Assembly: GCF_030651595.1 (NCBI RefSeq)
Contig: NZ_JAUSCH010000050.1
Span: forward strand, 1-43,666
Direction of reading: 5' to 3'
DNA length: 43,666 bases
From: Candidatus Oleimmundimicrobium sp.
GTDB taxonomy: Bacteria; Actinomycetota; Aquicultoria; UBA3085; Oleimmundimicrobiaceae
Part shown: in pieces, positions 24,492 through 31,958 of the stretch
Layout of the letters: each line of letters begins with the position of its first letter
Position numbering within the stretch: the stretch's first letter is position 1
The notes under the pieces: generated by a model
What the model saw: only the letters and a program-made list of their open reading frames with translations
The model's database searches: none
What the model was told of the DNA's origin: nothing
Made by a program: the position numbers and the translations under genes

Positions 24492-24857
24492 AACTAGTGT
24501 ATAGCTGTAAACCTTAGATAACTTGGTAACAAACTATCGCTAGATAGCTGATGGCTTATGCTTGCCCGCCTCTGGCAGGGCAGATAGCGTATGGCTGATG
24601 GTTGTTAGAGACATAACGACATAGAAGCCAAGAAACTAAGGAATCAAAATGGTGACTTAGAAACCATGTAGCTACGTAACCAAGAAACTAAGAAACCAAA
24701 TAACTACCGACTTTCCACTAAGAGACTACCGACTGATTGGTAAAAGGGAAGGTTAAAAAATAAAAGTTATAAATATTTACATTACATCATTGCTTGATAT
24801 AGTGCTGCCGGTCTTATAAAAAAATGGAGTTATTTCGGTAAAATTTAAGTTATAATT
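24492..24857. repeat. Intergenic region of degenerate repeats with a GC-rich palindrome
   Basis: No gene is visible. The sequence is made of recurrent words: GATAGC/GGCTGATGG (24541-24602), AAGAAACTAAG plus AATCAAA or AAACCAAA (about 24629-24650 and 24681-24700), and GACTACCGACT twice near 24705-24735. A hairpin at 24563-24582 (TGCCC GCC TCT GGC A GGGCA) interrupts the first block. The same word families occur at 251-276, 30571-30780, 41007-41190 and 43543-43566. Confidence 0.6.
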
Positions 24858-24884
24858 ATGTTAAGAGGTAAGGGGGCGTGGTTC

Positions 24885-25778
24885 ATGGAAGCCCGGTTCT
24901 ATGAAAAGAAGCCGAATAAGAAAGTTAAGTGTTTTCTTTGCCCACACGGATGTCTTATATCTCCTGGCAAGACGGGGACATGCTCCATTAGAAAGAATAT
25001 TGACGGAACTCTTATTGCGTTAACTTACGAACGAATTTCCTCTTGTAGTCTTGATCCTATAGAAAAAAAGCCGCTTTATCACTTTCATCCTAAAACGGTG
25101 ATTTTGTCTTTGGGTAGCATTGGATGTAATTTGGCGTGTCCCTTCTGTCAAAATTGGCAAATTGCCCAACCCCAGGAAGCTTTTCCCGGCGAGGATATGG
25201 AAAAGATTGTTTCCAGGGTGACAGACCCGTTAACTTCCAAACAAGCTGTTGATTTAGCTTTAACTCATCGTCAAAACGGTAATATAGGATTGGCTTATAC
25301 ATATAATGAGCCGTTTGTTTGGTATGAATATATTTATGAAACCGCTAAACTTGCTCATGAAAATGGATTAAAAAACGTTTTGGTAACGAACGGTTATGTT
25401 AATGAAAAACCTCTTAAAAAGCTGCTACCGTATATTGATGCCATGAATATTGATGTTAAAGGATTTTCTGATGAGGTTTACAAAAAACTGGGCGGAAGAC
25501 TTGTGCCAGTGCTAAAAACAGTTGAAATTGCCAGCAAAGAATGTCATGTGGAGTTAACTAATTTAATTGTTCCTAAGCTTAATGATTCCAAAGAGGAAAT
25601 TGAGAAGCTTGTCGAGTGGATAGCAACTAAAGTTGGTGAAGAAACTCCTTTGCATTTTAGCCGTTATTTTCCACATCTTAAATATACAGAGCCGCCTACA
25701 CCTCTTAAGACTGTCAAGATGGCCGAGGAAATTGCACTTAAGAAGTTAAAATATGTTCATCTCGGGAACGTTTATTAG
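24885..25778 (+). CDS. amrS: AmrS-like radical SAM protein (AmmeMemoRadiSam system)
   Basis: A 297-residue radical SAM enzyme of the AmrS (PflA-like) group. An N-terminal Cys cluster (CFLCPHGCLISPGKTGTC) precedes SCSLDPIEKKPLYHFHP, a family signature. The radical SAM motif CxxxCxxC follows as CNLACPFCQNW, with TYNEPFVWYEYIYETAKLA in the middle. In other genomes it pairs with Memo (AmrB) and AMMECR1 (AmrA) proteins; neither is in this window. I prefer ATG 24885, with AAGGGGG 8 bases upstream. ATG 24858 sits immediately beside TATAAT (24851-24856), which could itself be the -10 box of this gene. Confidence 0.9.
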   Translation: MEARFYEKKPNKKVKCFLCPHGCLISPGKTGTCSIRKNIDGTLIALTYERISSCSLDPIEKKPLYHFHPKTVILSLGSIGCNLACPFCQNWQIAQPQEAFPGEDMEKIVSRVTDPLTSKQAVDLALTHRQNGNIGLAYTYNEPFVWYEYIYETAKLAHENGLKNVLVTNGYVNEKPLKKLLPYIDAMNIDVKGFSDEVYKKLGGRLVPVLKTVEIASKECHVELTNLIVPKLNDSKEEIEKLVEWIATKVGEETPLHFSRYFPHLKYTEPPTPLKTVKMAEEIALKKLKYVHLGNVY

Positions 25779-25793
25779 AGGAGGGTGTTTATT

Positions 25794-26666
25794 ATGGATG
25801 ACAGAATTCTTAAAGCTGAGATAGACAGCAAAATTGCTCTCAATGAAGTGGTCAAAAACAGGATAAATGTTGAAGTAAATGGGGGGAAAGTAAGGCTGTT
25901 TGGCGTAGTTAATGAGCTTGAGGAAAAATTAAGGGCTGAAGAGATAGCGGGTGAAATGCCCGGTGTGATTGATGTTGAAAACGATATATCTATTGAGACG
26001 GGCGGGTTTTTATCAGATGAGGAAATTAATAGAGAAATAAGTAAGATTTTAACGAAAGATTCTTATCTTAAAAATAAAGTTGGTGTTGAACGGGTTGCGA
26101 AGGGGGCAGTTTACCTTGGTGGCGAGGTTCCCTCGCTTGATTATAAAAATAGGGCGGAAAATTTAGTTAGCTCTGTTAGAGGAGTTAAGGAAGTAGTTAA
26201 TCAAATTAAGTTTGAAGGGACGGAGGACCTGCCCGATGTGGAATTGACTAATCGGGTAGAAATGGCTCTTCATGAAGATAAAAGAGTGCATGCTAAATAT
26301 ATTGGGGCTTTGGCCAAAAAAGGTAAAGTTGTCCTTAGGGGCTGGGTTGAAACGCGGGGAGAAAAAGACCATATTGAAAAAGTGGTTCGGACGATTCCCG
26401 GCATAAAAAGAGTTGTGAACAAAATACAGGTGGCTGAACTTCCGGTTGGTACAGATGAAATTCTTGAGAGACAAATTTTAATTGTTCTCGAGAAAAGCAA
26501 GAAATTAAATCTTGTAGATGTCAGAGTTTCTGTGGTAAATAAGGTAGTTTATCTGGAGGGTAAAGTAGATACTCCGGAACAGCGGGATAAAGCGGGTAAA
26601 ATTGTCTTTTCTATAAGTGGCGTGAAAGCTATTCACAACAACCTTATTGTGGCGACGCGAAAATAA
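25794..26666 (+). CDS. Cytoplasmic protein with four BON domains
   Basis: A 290-residue protein of four tandem BON domains (about residues 5-68, 77-143, 150-215 and 222-288). Each has the typical pattern KVRLFGVV...IPGVxxVxN near the end of the domain. BON domains bind phospholipids or serve as interaction modules and usually occur in periplasmic or outer-membrane proteins. This one has no signal peptide, so it should be cytoplasmic. It follows amrS by 15 bases with GAGGAGGG at 25778-25785 and ATG 25794. Its stop is one base from the convergent DUF1622 gene. Confidence 0.9.
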   Translation: MDDRILKAEIDSKIALNEVVKNRINVEVNGGKVRLFGVVNELEEKLRAEEIAGEMPGVIDVENDISIETGGFLSDEEINREISKILTKDSYLKNKVGVERVAKGAVYLGGEVPSLDYKNRAENLVSSVRGVKEVVNQIKFEGTEDLPDVELTNRVEMALHEDKRVHAKYIGALAKKGKVVLRGWVETRGEKDHIEKVVRTIPGIKRVVNKIQVAELPVGTDEILERQILIVLEKSKKLNLVDVRVSVVNKVVYLEGKVDTPEQRDKAGKIVFSISGVKAIHNNLIVATRK

Positions 26667-26667
26667 G

Positions 26668-26919
26668 TTAAGAAGTTTTCTCTTCCCAGTGAATAATTAA
26701 TCCCAAAAGGCCTCTTAAAGCAATGATACTTCCCAGCATGACAAGTTCATTCATTGTGCGCACGATAACAGATCTTATTATTTCGGCTGCCATTAAAAAT
26801 TCTAACCCGAAAGCCAGGGTTCTTCTTAAATCCGGGATTGTTTTGGTCCTTTGGAAAATATTTATTGCGAGTTGTACGGCGGCTTTAATGGAACCATAGG
26901 TTACAACAAGTATTCCCAA
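26668..26919 (-). CDS. DUF1622 membrane protein, start uncertain
   Basis: An 83-residue membrane protein with three hydrophobic segments. ALRGLLGLI at the end and LAFGLEFLMAAEIIRSVIV in the middle are characteristic of DUF1622. It should be a bit longer: upstream of the TTG used here the frame continues for 12 codons as RLIVHILEFLGILVV, which looks like the family's start, but it holds no ATG, GTG or TTG, and TAA lies just above it. The likely real start is an ATT near 26940, or the gene is damaged. No ribosome site clearly fits either. Function unknown. Confidence 0.65.
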   Translation of the reverse strand: MGILVVTYGSIKAAVQLAINIFQRTKTIPDLRRTLAFGLEFLMAAEIIRSVIVRTMNELVMLGSIIALRGLLGLIIHWEEKTS

Positions 26920-27046
26920 AAACTCGAGAATGTGAACAATTAAGCGAATGGTATTTTAATTTCTACTTTTGTTCCTCCGGTTTTATTTATTATAAAGCTA
27001 ATATTAATTTCTATATTAAACCATATTAAGCAAAAGTATAGAAGGA

Positions 27047-27075
27047 TTGACGCAAACAACAAACTGGAGTTTAAT
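27047..27075 (+). promoter_or_regulatory. Promoter giving an apparently leaderless mqnB mRNA
   Basis: TTGACG (27047-27052) and TTTAAT (27070-27075), spacer 17. The start would fall at about 27082-27084, on the mqnB ATG. A GGAG at 27066-27069 is too far from that ATG to serve it. Confidence 0.5.
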
Positions 27076-27083
27076 GCCATTAT

Positions 27084-27725
27084 ATGTATCTTATTGTAAG
27101 TTCTACGGAGATAGAGATAGACCAATTAAGAAAGAGCAAAGAGCTTGAGAGAGATTTCAACTTTTTTACCACTAATGTTGGGATGGTGGAAAGTGCAATT
27201 TCGCTCGCAAGATTATTTGCAGAAAAAGAAGTGGGTGGCCTAATTTTATTTGGTGTCGGTGGAGCATATTCAAACACGGGTGTAGATATTCTCGACATAT
27301 GCCTCGCCGAAAAGGAGTACTTTGGTGACCTTGGAGTTGCAATGGGCAACAAGGTGGAATATTTTACTGATGACGCCCTAAAGAACAAGCGCACCTTTAA
27401 TTTAAAAAACAACTTGCTTGATAAAGTTGAGAATAAGTTAAATGTTCTTAAAATACCCCACAAAATTGGCAACTTCGTTACTGTAAATTCTTGCAGTGGA
27501 ACACTTCAAAGAGGAAATTTCTTACGGGATAAATTTAGCGCTATTTGTGAAAACATGGAGGGCGCGGCTGTAGCCCGCGTTTGTGAACTTTACCGTGTGC
27601 CTATGATTGAGCTTCGATGCGTAAGCAATATGGTTGAAGATCGTGACAAGTCAAAGTGGAAATTAAATGAGGCGATAGATAAAGGCACAAGGGTTTTAAA
27701 AAAACTTTTACCTGAGGTGTTTTGA
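27084..27725 (+). CDS. mqnB: Futalosine hydrolase (MqnB)
   Basis: A 213-residue nucleoside hydrolase/phosphorylase-fold protein. It splits futalosine to hypoxanthine and dehypoxanthine futalosine in the futalosine menaquinone route, or 6-amino-6-deoxyfutalosine to adenine in organisms that use MqnE. Visible family landmarks are FGVGGAYSNTGVDILD and CENMEGAAVARVCELYRVP, with SNMVEDRD near the end. Length and the downstream overlap with mqnD support it. It starts at ATG 27084 and seems leaderless. Its TGA overlaps the ATG of mqnD by one base. Confidence 0.92.
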   Translation: MYLIVSSTEIEIDQLRKSKELERDFNFFTTNVGMVESAISLARLFAEKEVGGLILFGVGGAYSNTGVDILDICLAEKEYFGDLGVAMGNKVEYFTDDALKNKRTFNLKNNLLDKVENKLNVLKIPHKIGNFVTVNSCSGTLQRGNFLRDKFSAICENMEGAAVARVCELYRVPMIELRCVSNMVEDRDKSKWKLNEAIDKGTRVLKKLLPEVF

Positions 27726-28555
27726 TGAAACCCATCACAATTGGTTTTTCTACTTGTCCAAACGATACATTCATCTTTTACCCGCTAATGAAGAAAAAGG
27801 TAAATGATTGCGAGTTAAGTTTTGTTGAAACTCTTGCTGATGTTGAAACATTAAATAAAGCCGCTTTTAATTGCAAATTCGACGTTACCAAGCTTTCTTA
27901 CCAGGCATTTGGTCACCTTGTAGATGATTATGTGTTGCTTAGAAGCGGAAGCGCTCTTGGTCGGGGCTGTGGGCCGCTGCTTGTTTCCCATCATTCTCTT
28001 GCGCCAGAAGAACTCATTGATAAAAAAATAGCTATACCTGGTAAGTACACAACCGCTGCTATGCTTTTTAAACTATATAGTAACCAGTGTAAAAATTTAG
28101 TAGAGATGAGTTTTGAGAAGATAATGCCCGCTATAAAAGAAGGAATTGTTGATGCCGGAGTCATAATCCACGAAGGTCGATTTACCTACAAAAAAGAGGG
28201 TTTAGTTAAGGTGGTTGACCTTGGTAACTGGTGGGAGAAAAAAACGGGGTTGCCCATCCCGCTTGGAGGAATTTTTGCCAAAAGGAGCTTGGGAAAAGAA
28301 ACTATCGGAAGAATTGATTCCTGTATTAAAAAAAGCGTTGAATATGCATTTCTACATCGAGAAGAATCAATGGAGTATATAAAAGAGTATGCGCGGGAGC
28401 TTGAAGATGATGTTATCAAGCAACACATAGAGCTTTATGTAAACCGGTTTAGTGTAGACCTTGGGGAAGAAGGAGTCAGAGCTATCAAATATCTGCTAAA
28501 AATGGGCTATGAAAAAAATATATTTAAAACTTACCGCGAGGATTTTATTGTTTAA
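27725..28555 (+). CDS. mqnD: 1,4-dihydroxy-6-naphthoate synthase (MqnD)
   Basis: A 276-residue protein with the solute-binding-like fold of MqnD, which converts cyclic dehypoxanthine futalosine to 1,4-dihydroxy-6-naphthoate. The N-terminal signature FSTCPNDTFIFYPLM and the later GRGCGPLLVS and HEGRFTYKKEGL are typical. ATG 27725 overlaps the mqnB stop, with GAGGTG at 27714-27719. The next genes are convergent. Confidence 0.94.
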   Translation: MKPITIGFSTCPNDTFIFYPLMKKKVNDCELSFVETLADVETLNKAAFNCKFDVTKLSYQAFGHLVDDYVLLRSGSALGRGCGPLLVSHHSLAPEELIDKKIAIPGKYTTAAMLFKLYSNQCKNLVEMSFEKIMPAIKEGIVDAGVIIHEGRFTYKKEGLVKVVDLGNWWEKKTGLPIPLGGIFAKRSLGKETIGRIDSCIKKSVEYAFLHREESMEYIKEYARELEDDVIKQHIELYVNRFSVDLGEEGVRAIKYLLKMGYEKNIFKTYREDFIV

Positions 28556-28664
28556 GACAATTCTGATCGTTCTTTGTTGAAAGTAAAAGTTTTTTATTCT
28601 TCGCAGAAGTCCAAGTTTGAATTTTTAACTTAAAAGCATTGGCTAAGTGAGCATGGACCTGCAA

Positions 28665-29735
28665 TTAATTAAAGGTTTCCAAAATTTCATATCGGGTGTT
28701 CCTTTGGGCCGGGACAAAACCCGCTTTTTTAATCATGTTAATTATCTGGTCCTTTGACATCTTGTAACAGACGCCTGTCGAGGCGACGACGTTTTCTTCT
28801 ATCATTATGCTTCCCAAATCATTTGCCCCGAAGTGAAGGGCGATTTGCCCTATGTCTTTACCTTGGGTAACCCACGAGCCTTGCACGTGCTCAAAATTGT
28901 CCATAAATATTCTGGAAACGGCGAGCATTTTTAGATACTCGACTCCTGATGTTTTCTTTCCCCCTAATTCTGTGTGTCCGGGTTGAAATGTCCAGGGGAT
29001 AAAAGCTCTAAAAACTCCTGTTTTGTCTTGCAGGGCTCTTAAGCGAGAAAGATGCAATATTCTATCCTCAATTGTTTCCAAGCTTCCCATCATCATGGTC
29101 GCTGTTGCTCGAAGACCAATACTGTGGGCTTCTTCCATGACATTAAGCCAAAGCTCGGCCCCAATTTTATTTGGGCTTATCTGATGTCTAATGTGGTCAA
29201 CTAAAATCTCGGCACCTCCACCGGGTAAAGAATCAAGCCCCGCTTTTTTTAACTCTGAAAGAGTTTCTCTTAGTGAAAGTCCTGAGTTTTTAGAGATGTG
29301 AGCAATTTCCGGGGGGGAGAAGGAGTGGATGTGTATCTTGTAATTTGATTTTATAGCTGAAAGTAAATCTGTGTAATAGTCTATTTTTAAGTCGGGATTA
29401 AGCCCTCCTTGTAGCATAATTTGAGTTCCGCCTAACTCCAATGTCTCATCTATCTTTGAAAATATTTCATCTTTGTCGAGAACGTAGGCGTCCGGGTCGG
29501 TTTTTTCTCTATAGAAGGCGCAGAACTTACATTTACTCTCGCATATGTTGGTGTAGTTTATATTTCTATCGATGACAAATGTGACAATGTCTTCGGGGTG
29601 AAATTTTTTGCGCAATTCGTTTGCAGTTTCTCCCAATTGAGTTAGCTCACCTTCTTTTAGTAAGGTAAGTGCCTCATCTTCTGTAATTCTTTTCCCAGAA
29701 AGAGATTTTTTCAAAATATTCTCTGTTGTTTTCAA
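28665..29735 (-). CDS. mqnC: Cyclic dehypoxanthinyl futalosine synthase (MqnC)
   Basis: A 356-residue radical SAM enzyme catalysing the ring closure to cyclic dehypoxanthine futalosine. The iron-sulfur motif is CESKCKFCAF (CxxxCxxC), preceded by NINYTNIC. The conserved ending LGSIMIEENVVASTGV tells MqnC from its paralogue MqnE. Start TTG with GGAGGT upstream. It is the second gene of a minus-strand pair with mqnA, 2-3 bases apart, and very probably translationally coupled to it. Confidence 0.94.
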   Translation of the reverse strand: MKTTENILKKSLSGKRITEDEALTLLKEGELTQLGETANELRKKFHPEDIVTFVIDRNINYTNICESKCKFCAFYREKTDPDAYVLDKDEIFSKIDETLELGGTQIMLQGGLNPDLKIDYYTDLLSAIKSNYKIHIHSFSPPEIAHISKNSGLSLRETLSELKKAGLDSLPGGGAEILVDHIRHQISPNKIGAELWLNVMEEAHSIGLRATATMMMGSLETIEDRILHLSRLRALQDKTGVFRAFIPWTFQPGHTELGGKKTSGVEYLKMLAVSRIFMDNFEHVQGSWVTQGKDIGQIALHFGANDLGSIMIEENVVASTGVCYKMSKDQIINMIKKAGFVPAQRNTRYEILETFN

Positions 29736-29736
29736 T

Positions 29737-30561
29737 TTATACCTCCGCGAATTTGAGTTCCGGCACCTTCTTTAAAAATCCGTGCTCTTTTGCTTTGTTA
29801 AGGAAATATTTAAGCCCTGCTTGATAATTCTCATCGAAAGTAAAGTTTAGTGAAAGGAAATAATCCTTCAAAAAGTCAGCGGTAAATATCTCCCATTTCG
29901 AGGCGGCCAAGGATATTTCGTCGACGTTTCTTAAACTATACTCCATGGATTTTCGAAGGGTGCCATAGACTTCTTTTAAAAGATGGGGATTCTCTTTAGC
30001 GAACTCTTTTCTTGCGCACCAAACTGCATAGACCATTTTTTGGCCAGTTAGGTTTTTCCACTCTTGGCCAAGGTCGAAAACGAAAAAATCTTGAGGATTA
30101 TATAAAGCTCGTAAAGCATCATCGCCAATTAAGAGCGCAGCATCTGCCTCATGTAACATTTGAGGGAGATCAGATGGGCATGTAAAATATTTTGGATTAA
30201 TCTTGTATTTTTCCTTAAGGATTATTTGCACCAGTACCTGTGATGTAGCCGAGGTATTGGTTAAAGCTATCTTCTTTCCGTTTAATTCATTTGGCGGGAC
30301 TTTACTTATTAAAAGGATGCTTTTAACTTCGTCATCTGAGCTTACGGTGAGATTGGGTAATAAGTAAAGTTCATCGTTGTGGCGTGCATATTCCATAGCC
30401 GATATTGGGCTCACATCCAATTTACCATTTATTAACATGCGATTAAGTTCAGTAGGAGTTCCTTTTATGAGCTCCATTCCCAACAGACAGTTGCTGGTAA
30501 CCAATCCATAGTAAAGCGGAAAACAGTTTAAGAATTGAATATGTCCTACTTTTGGCCTCAA
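29737..30561 (-). CDS. mqnA: Chorismate dehydratase (MqnA)
   Basis: A 274-residue protein with the MqnA fold, dehydrating chorismate to 3-enolpyruvoylbenzoate, the first step of the futalosine route. Landmarks are KVGHIQFLNCFPLYYGL at the N-terminus, LDVSPISAMEYARH and LTNTSATSQVLVQI, with LLIGDDALRALY later. TTG start with GAGGTG upstream. It heads the minus-strand mqnA-mqnC pair and is separated from mqnE by a repeat-rich gap. Confidence 0.93.
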   Translation of the reverse strand: MRPKVGHIQFLNCFPLYYGLVTSNCLLGMELIKGTPTELNRMLINGKLDVSPISAMEYARHNDELYLLPNLTVSSDDEVKSILLISKVPPNELNGKKIALTNTSATSQVLVQIILKEKYKINPKYFTCPSDLPQMLHEADAALLIGDDALRALYNPQDFFVFDLGQEWKNLTGQKMVYAVWCARKEFAKENPHLLKEVYGTLRKSMEYSLRNVDEISLAASKWEIFTADFLKDYFLSLNFTFDENYQAGLKYFLNKAKEHGFLKKVPELKFAEV

Positions 30562-30570
30562 TTTTTACAC

Positions 30571-30780
30571 CTCAATTAGTCGATAGTCCGTAGTCAATAG
30601 TCGGGAGCTTGCTCGTTTATTTTCAATTTACGTTTAGTATTTTACTCTTATCCTATATCCTTAATTTGACTTTTGACTAGCAAAGCAGTTGATTTCTGAC
30701 TGTTTTTAGCTATACGCTATAAGCCATTTGCCATCAGCTATCTGCCATAAGCTCCGCCAGCGGCGGACAAACATCAGCTA
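30571..30780. repeat. Degenerate repeat region with perfect 6-bp palindrome
   Basis: Between mqnE and mqnA. Near 30577-30604 the word TAGTC recurs (TAGTCGATAGTCCGTAGTC and on). At 30707-30780 it reads AGCTATACGCTATAAGCC, then CATCAGCTATCTGCC and CATCAGCTA, the same words as at 251-276 and 24541-24602. TCCGCC(AGC)GGCGGA at 30753-30767 is a perfect hairpin embedded in the word array. Confidence 0.55.
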
Positions 30781-30781
30781 T

Positions 30782-31876
30782 TTATTCATACATTTTTACA
30801 ATATTATAAAGCGTATCCCTTTCAACGGGCACTCTTCCCATCTCTTTTATCATTTCTATTAATTCGTTTTTCTCGATAAACTTATCAGTCTGTGCTCCCG
30901 CAGCGTGTGTAATTTTTTCTTCGGTTACAGTCCCATCGATGTCATCAGCGCCAAAGTCTAAAGATAGTTGAGCTACCTTAGGCCCCATCATTATCCAATA
31001 TGCTTTTATGTGATCGAAATTGTCAAGCATTAACCTGGATATGGCGATCATCTTAAGGTTTTCTACAGCTGTTGGTTTTTTTAGATGGGAGAGCTCGGTG
31101 TTCTGGGGGTGAAATGGAAGTGGAATAAAAGCCAGAAACCCGGCTGTTTCATCCTGAAGTTCTCTAATTTTTATCAGATGGTCTACTCTGTCTTCGAGTG
31201 TTTCAATATGACCATAGAGCATGGTGGCGTTGGACTTTAAACCGAGTTTGTGAGCGGCGCGAACTACATTTAACCATTCGTTGGCGGTGGCTTTTTTCGG
31301 GCATATCTGTTTTCTTATTATGGGATTAAAAATTTCAGCTCCGCCTCCGGGCAAGGAATTGACACCAGCTTCTTTTAAAATTTTAAAAATTTCTTCAACG
31401 CTTAACCCTGATATTTTTGAGAAGTAATCGATTTCAACTGCGGTAAATGCTTTGACATGAATATTTGGGAACTCTTTTTTTAAAGCTTTTATAACATTCA
31501 CATAATAATCAAAAGGTTTGTCCGGGTGCAGCCCGCTTACGATGTGAAGTTCTGTTATATCCTTTGGCGCACGTAAGGCAGCATTTATTACTTCTTCAAT
31601 CGACATTGTATAGGCACTGGGGTCGCTTTTATTGCAGCTGAAAGCGCAGAATTTACACCGAGATACACAGATATTTGTGAGGTTGATGTGTTGATTTACG
31701 TTAAAGTAAGCTCTGTTGTTTGTTTTTCTCTCTTTTACATATTTTGCAAGTCTTCCTAAAAATAAAATATCATCGCGGTTAATAAGGTTTATTCCATCTT
31801 CTCTTGTAAGCCGTTTGTTATTTAATATTTTTTCTTGAATGTCAGCTAAATTAAATTTTTTGGTCGCAACTTTCAT
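30782..31876 (-). CDS. mqnE: Aminofutalosine synthase (MqnE)
   Basis: A 364-residue radical SAM enzyme joining SAM to 3-enolpyruvoylbenzoate to give 6-amino-6-deoxyfutalosine. The CxxxCxxC motif is CVSRCKFCAF. HIVSGLHPDKPFDYYV and IDGTVTEEKITHAAGA distinguish it from MqnC. ATG start with GGAGG. MqnE implies the amino-futalosine branch, so MqnB here may cleave adenine directly. It lies divergent to the ubiD-ubiA-ubiX operon. Confidence 0.94.
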   Translation of the reverse strand: MKVATKKFNLADIQEKILNNKRLTREDGINLINRDDILFLGRLAKYVKERKTNNRAYFNVNQHINLTNICVSRCKFCAFSCNKSDPSAYTMSIEEVINAALRAPKDITELHIVSGLHPDKPFDYYVNVIKALKKEFPNIHVKAFTAVEIDYFSKISGLSVEEIFKILKEAGVNSLPGGGAEIFNPIIRKQICPKKATANEWLNVVRAAHKLGLKSNATMLYGHIETLEDRVDHLIKIRELQDETAGFLAFIPLPFHPQNTELSHLKKPTAVENLKMIAISRLMLDNFDHIKAYWIMMGPKVAQLSLDFGADDIDGTVTEEKITHAAGAQTDKFIEKNELIEMIKEMGRVPVERDTLYNIVKMYE

Positions 31877-31911
31877 CTTTCCTCCATTGCTAAACTTATT
31901 TAACAGGTGCT

Positions 31912-31917
31912 ATTATA
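31912..31917 (-). promoter_or_regulatory. Candidate -10 box for mqnE
   Basis: A perfect TATAAT on the minus strand at 31917-31912, about 35 bases before the mqnE start. TTAGAA 16 bases further upstream is a poor -35. Low to moderate support. Confidence 0.35.
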
Positions 31918-31958
31918 TCACAGAGTATTTAATTTCTAATTAATTTGAGGTGAGTTAT

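Noticed and set aside
24563-24582. Rho-independent terminator for tRNA-Arg
   Set aside because: The hairpin is GC-rich but lacks a T-run and lies inside a repeat array, so it fits a palindromic insertion better.
26940-27125. Minus-strand frame ending GGTKVEIKIPFA, like the tail of a histidine-kinase ATPase domain
   Set aside because: Only the last dozen residues look similar, nothing upstream shows the N, G1 or G2 boxes, and it overlaps the mqnB promoter and start. Probably chance.
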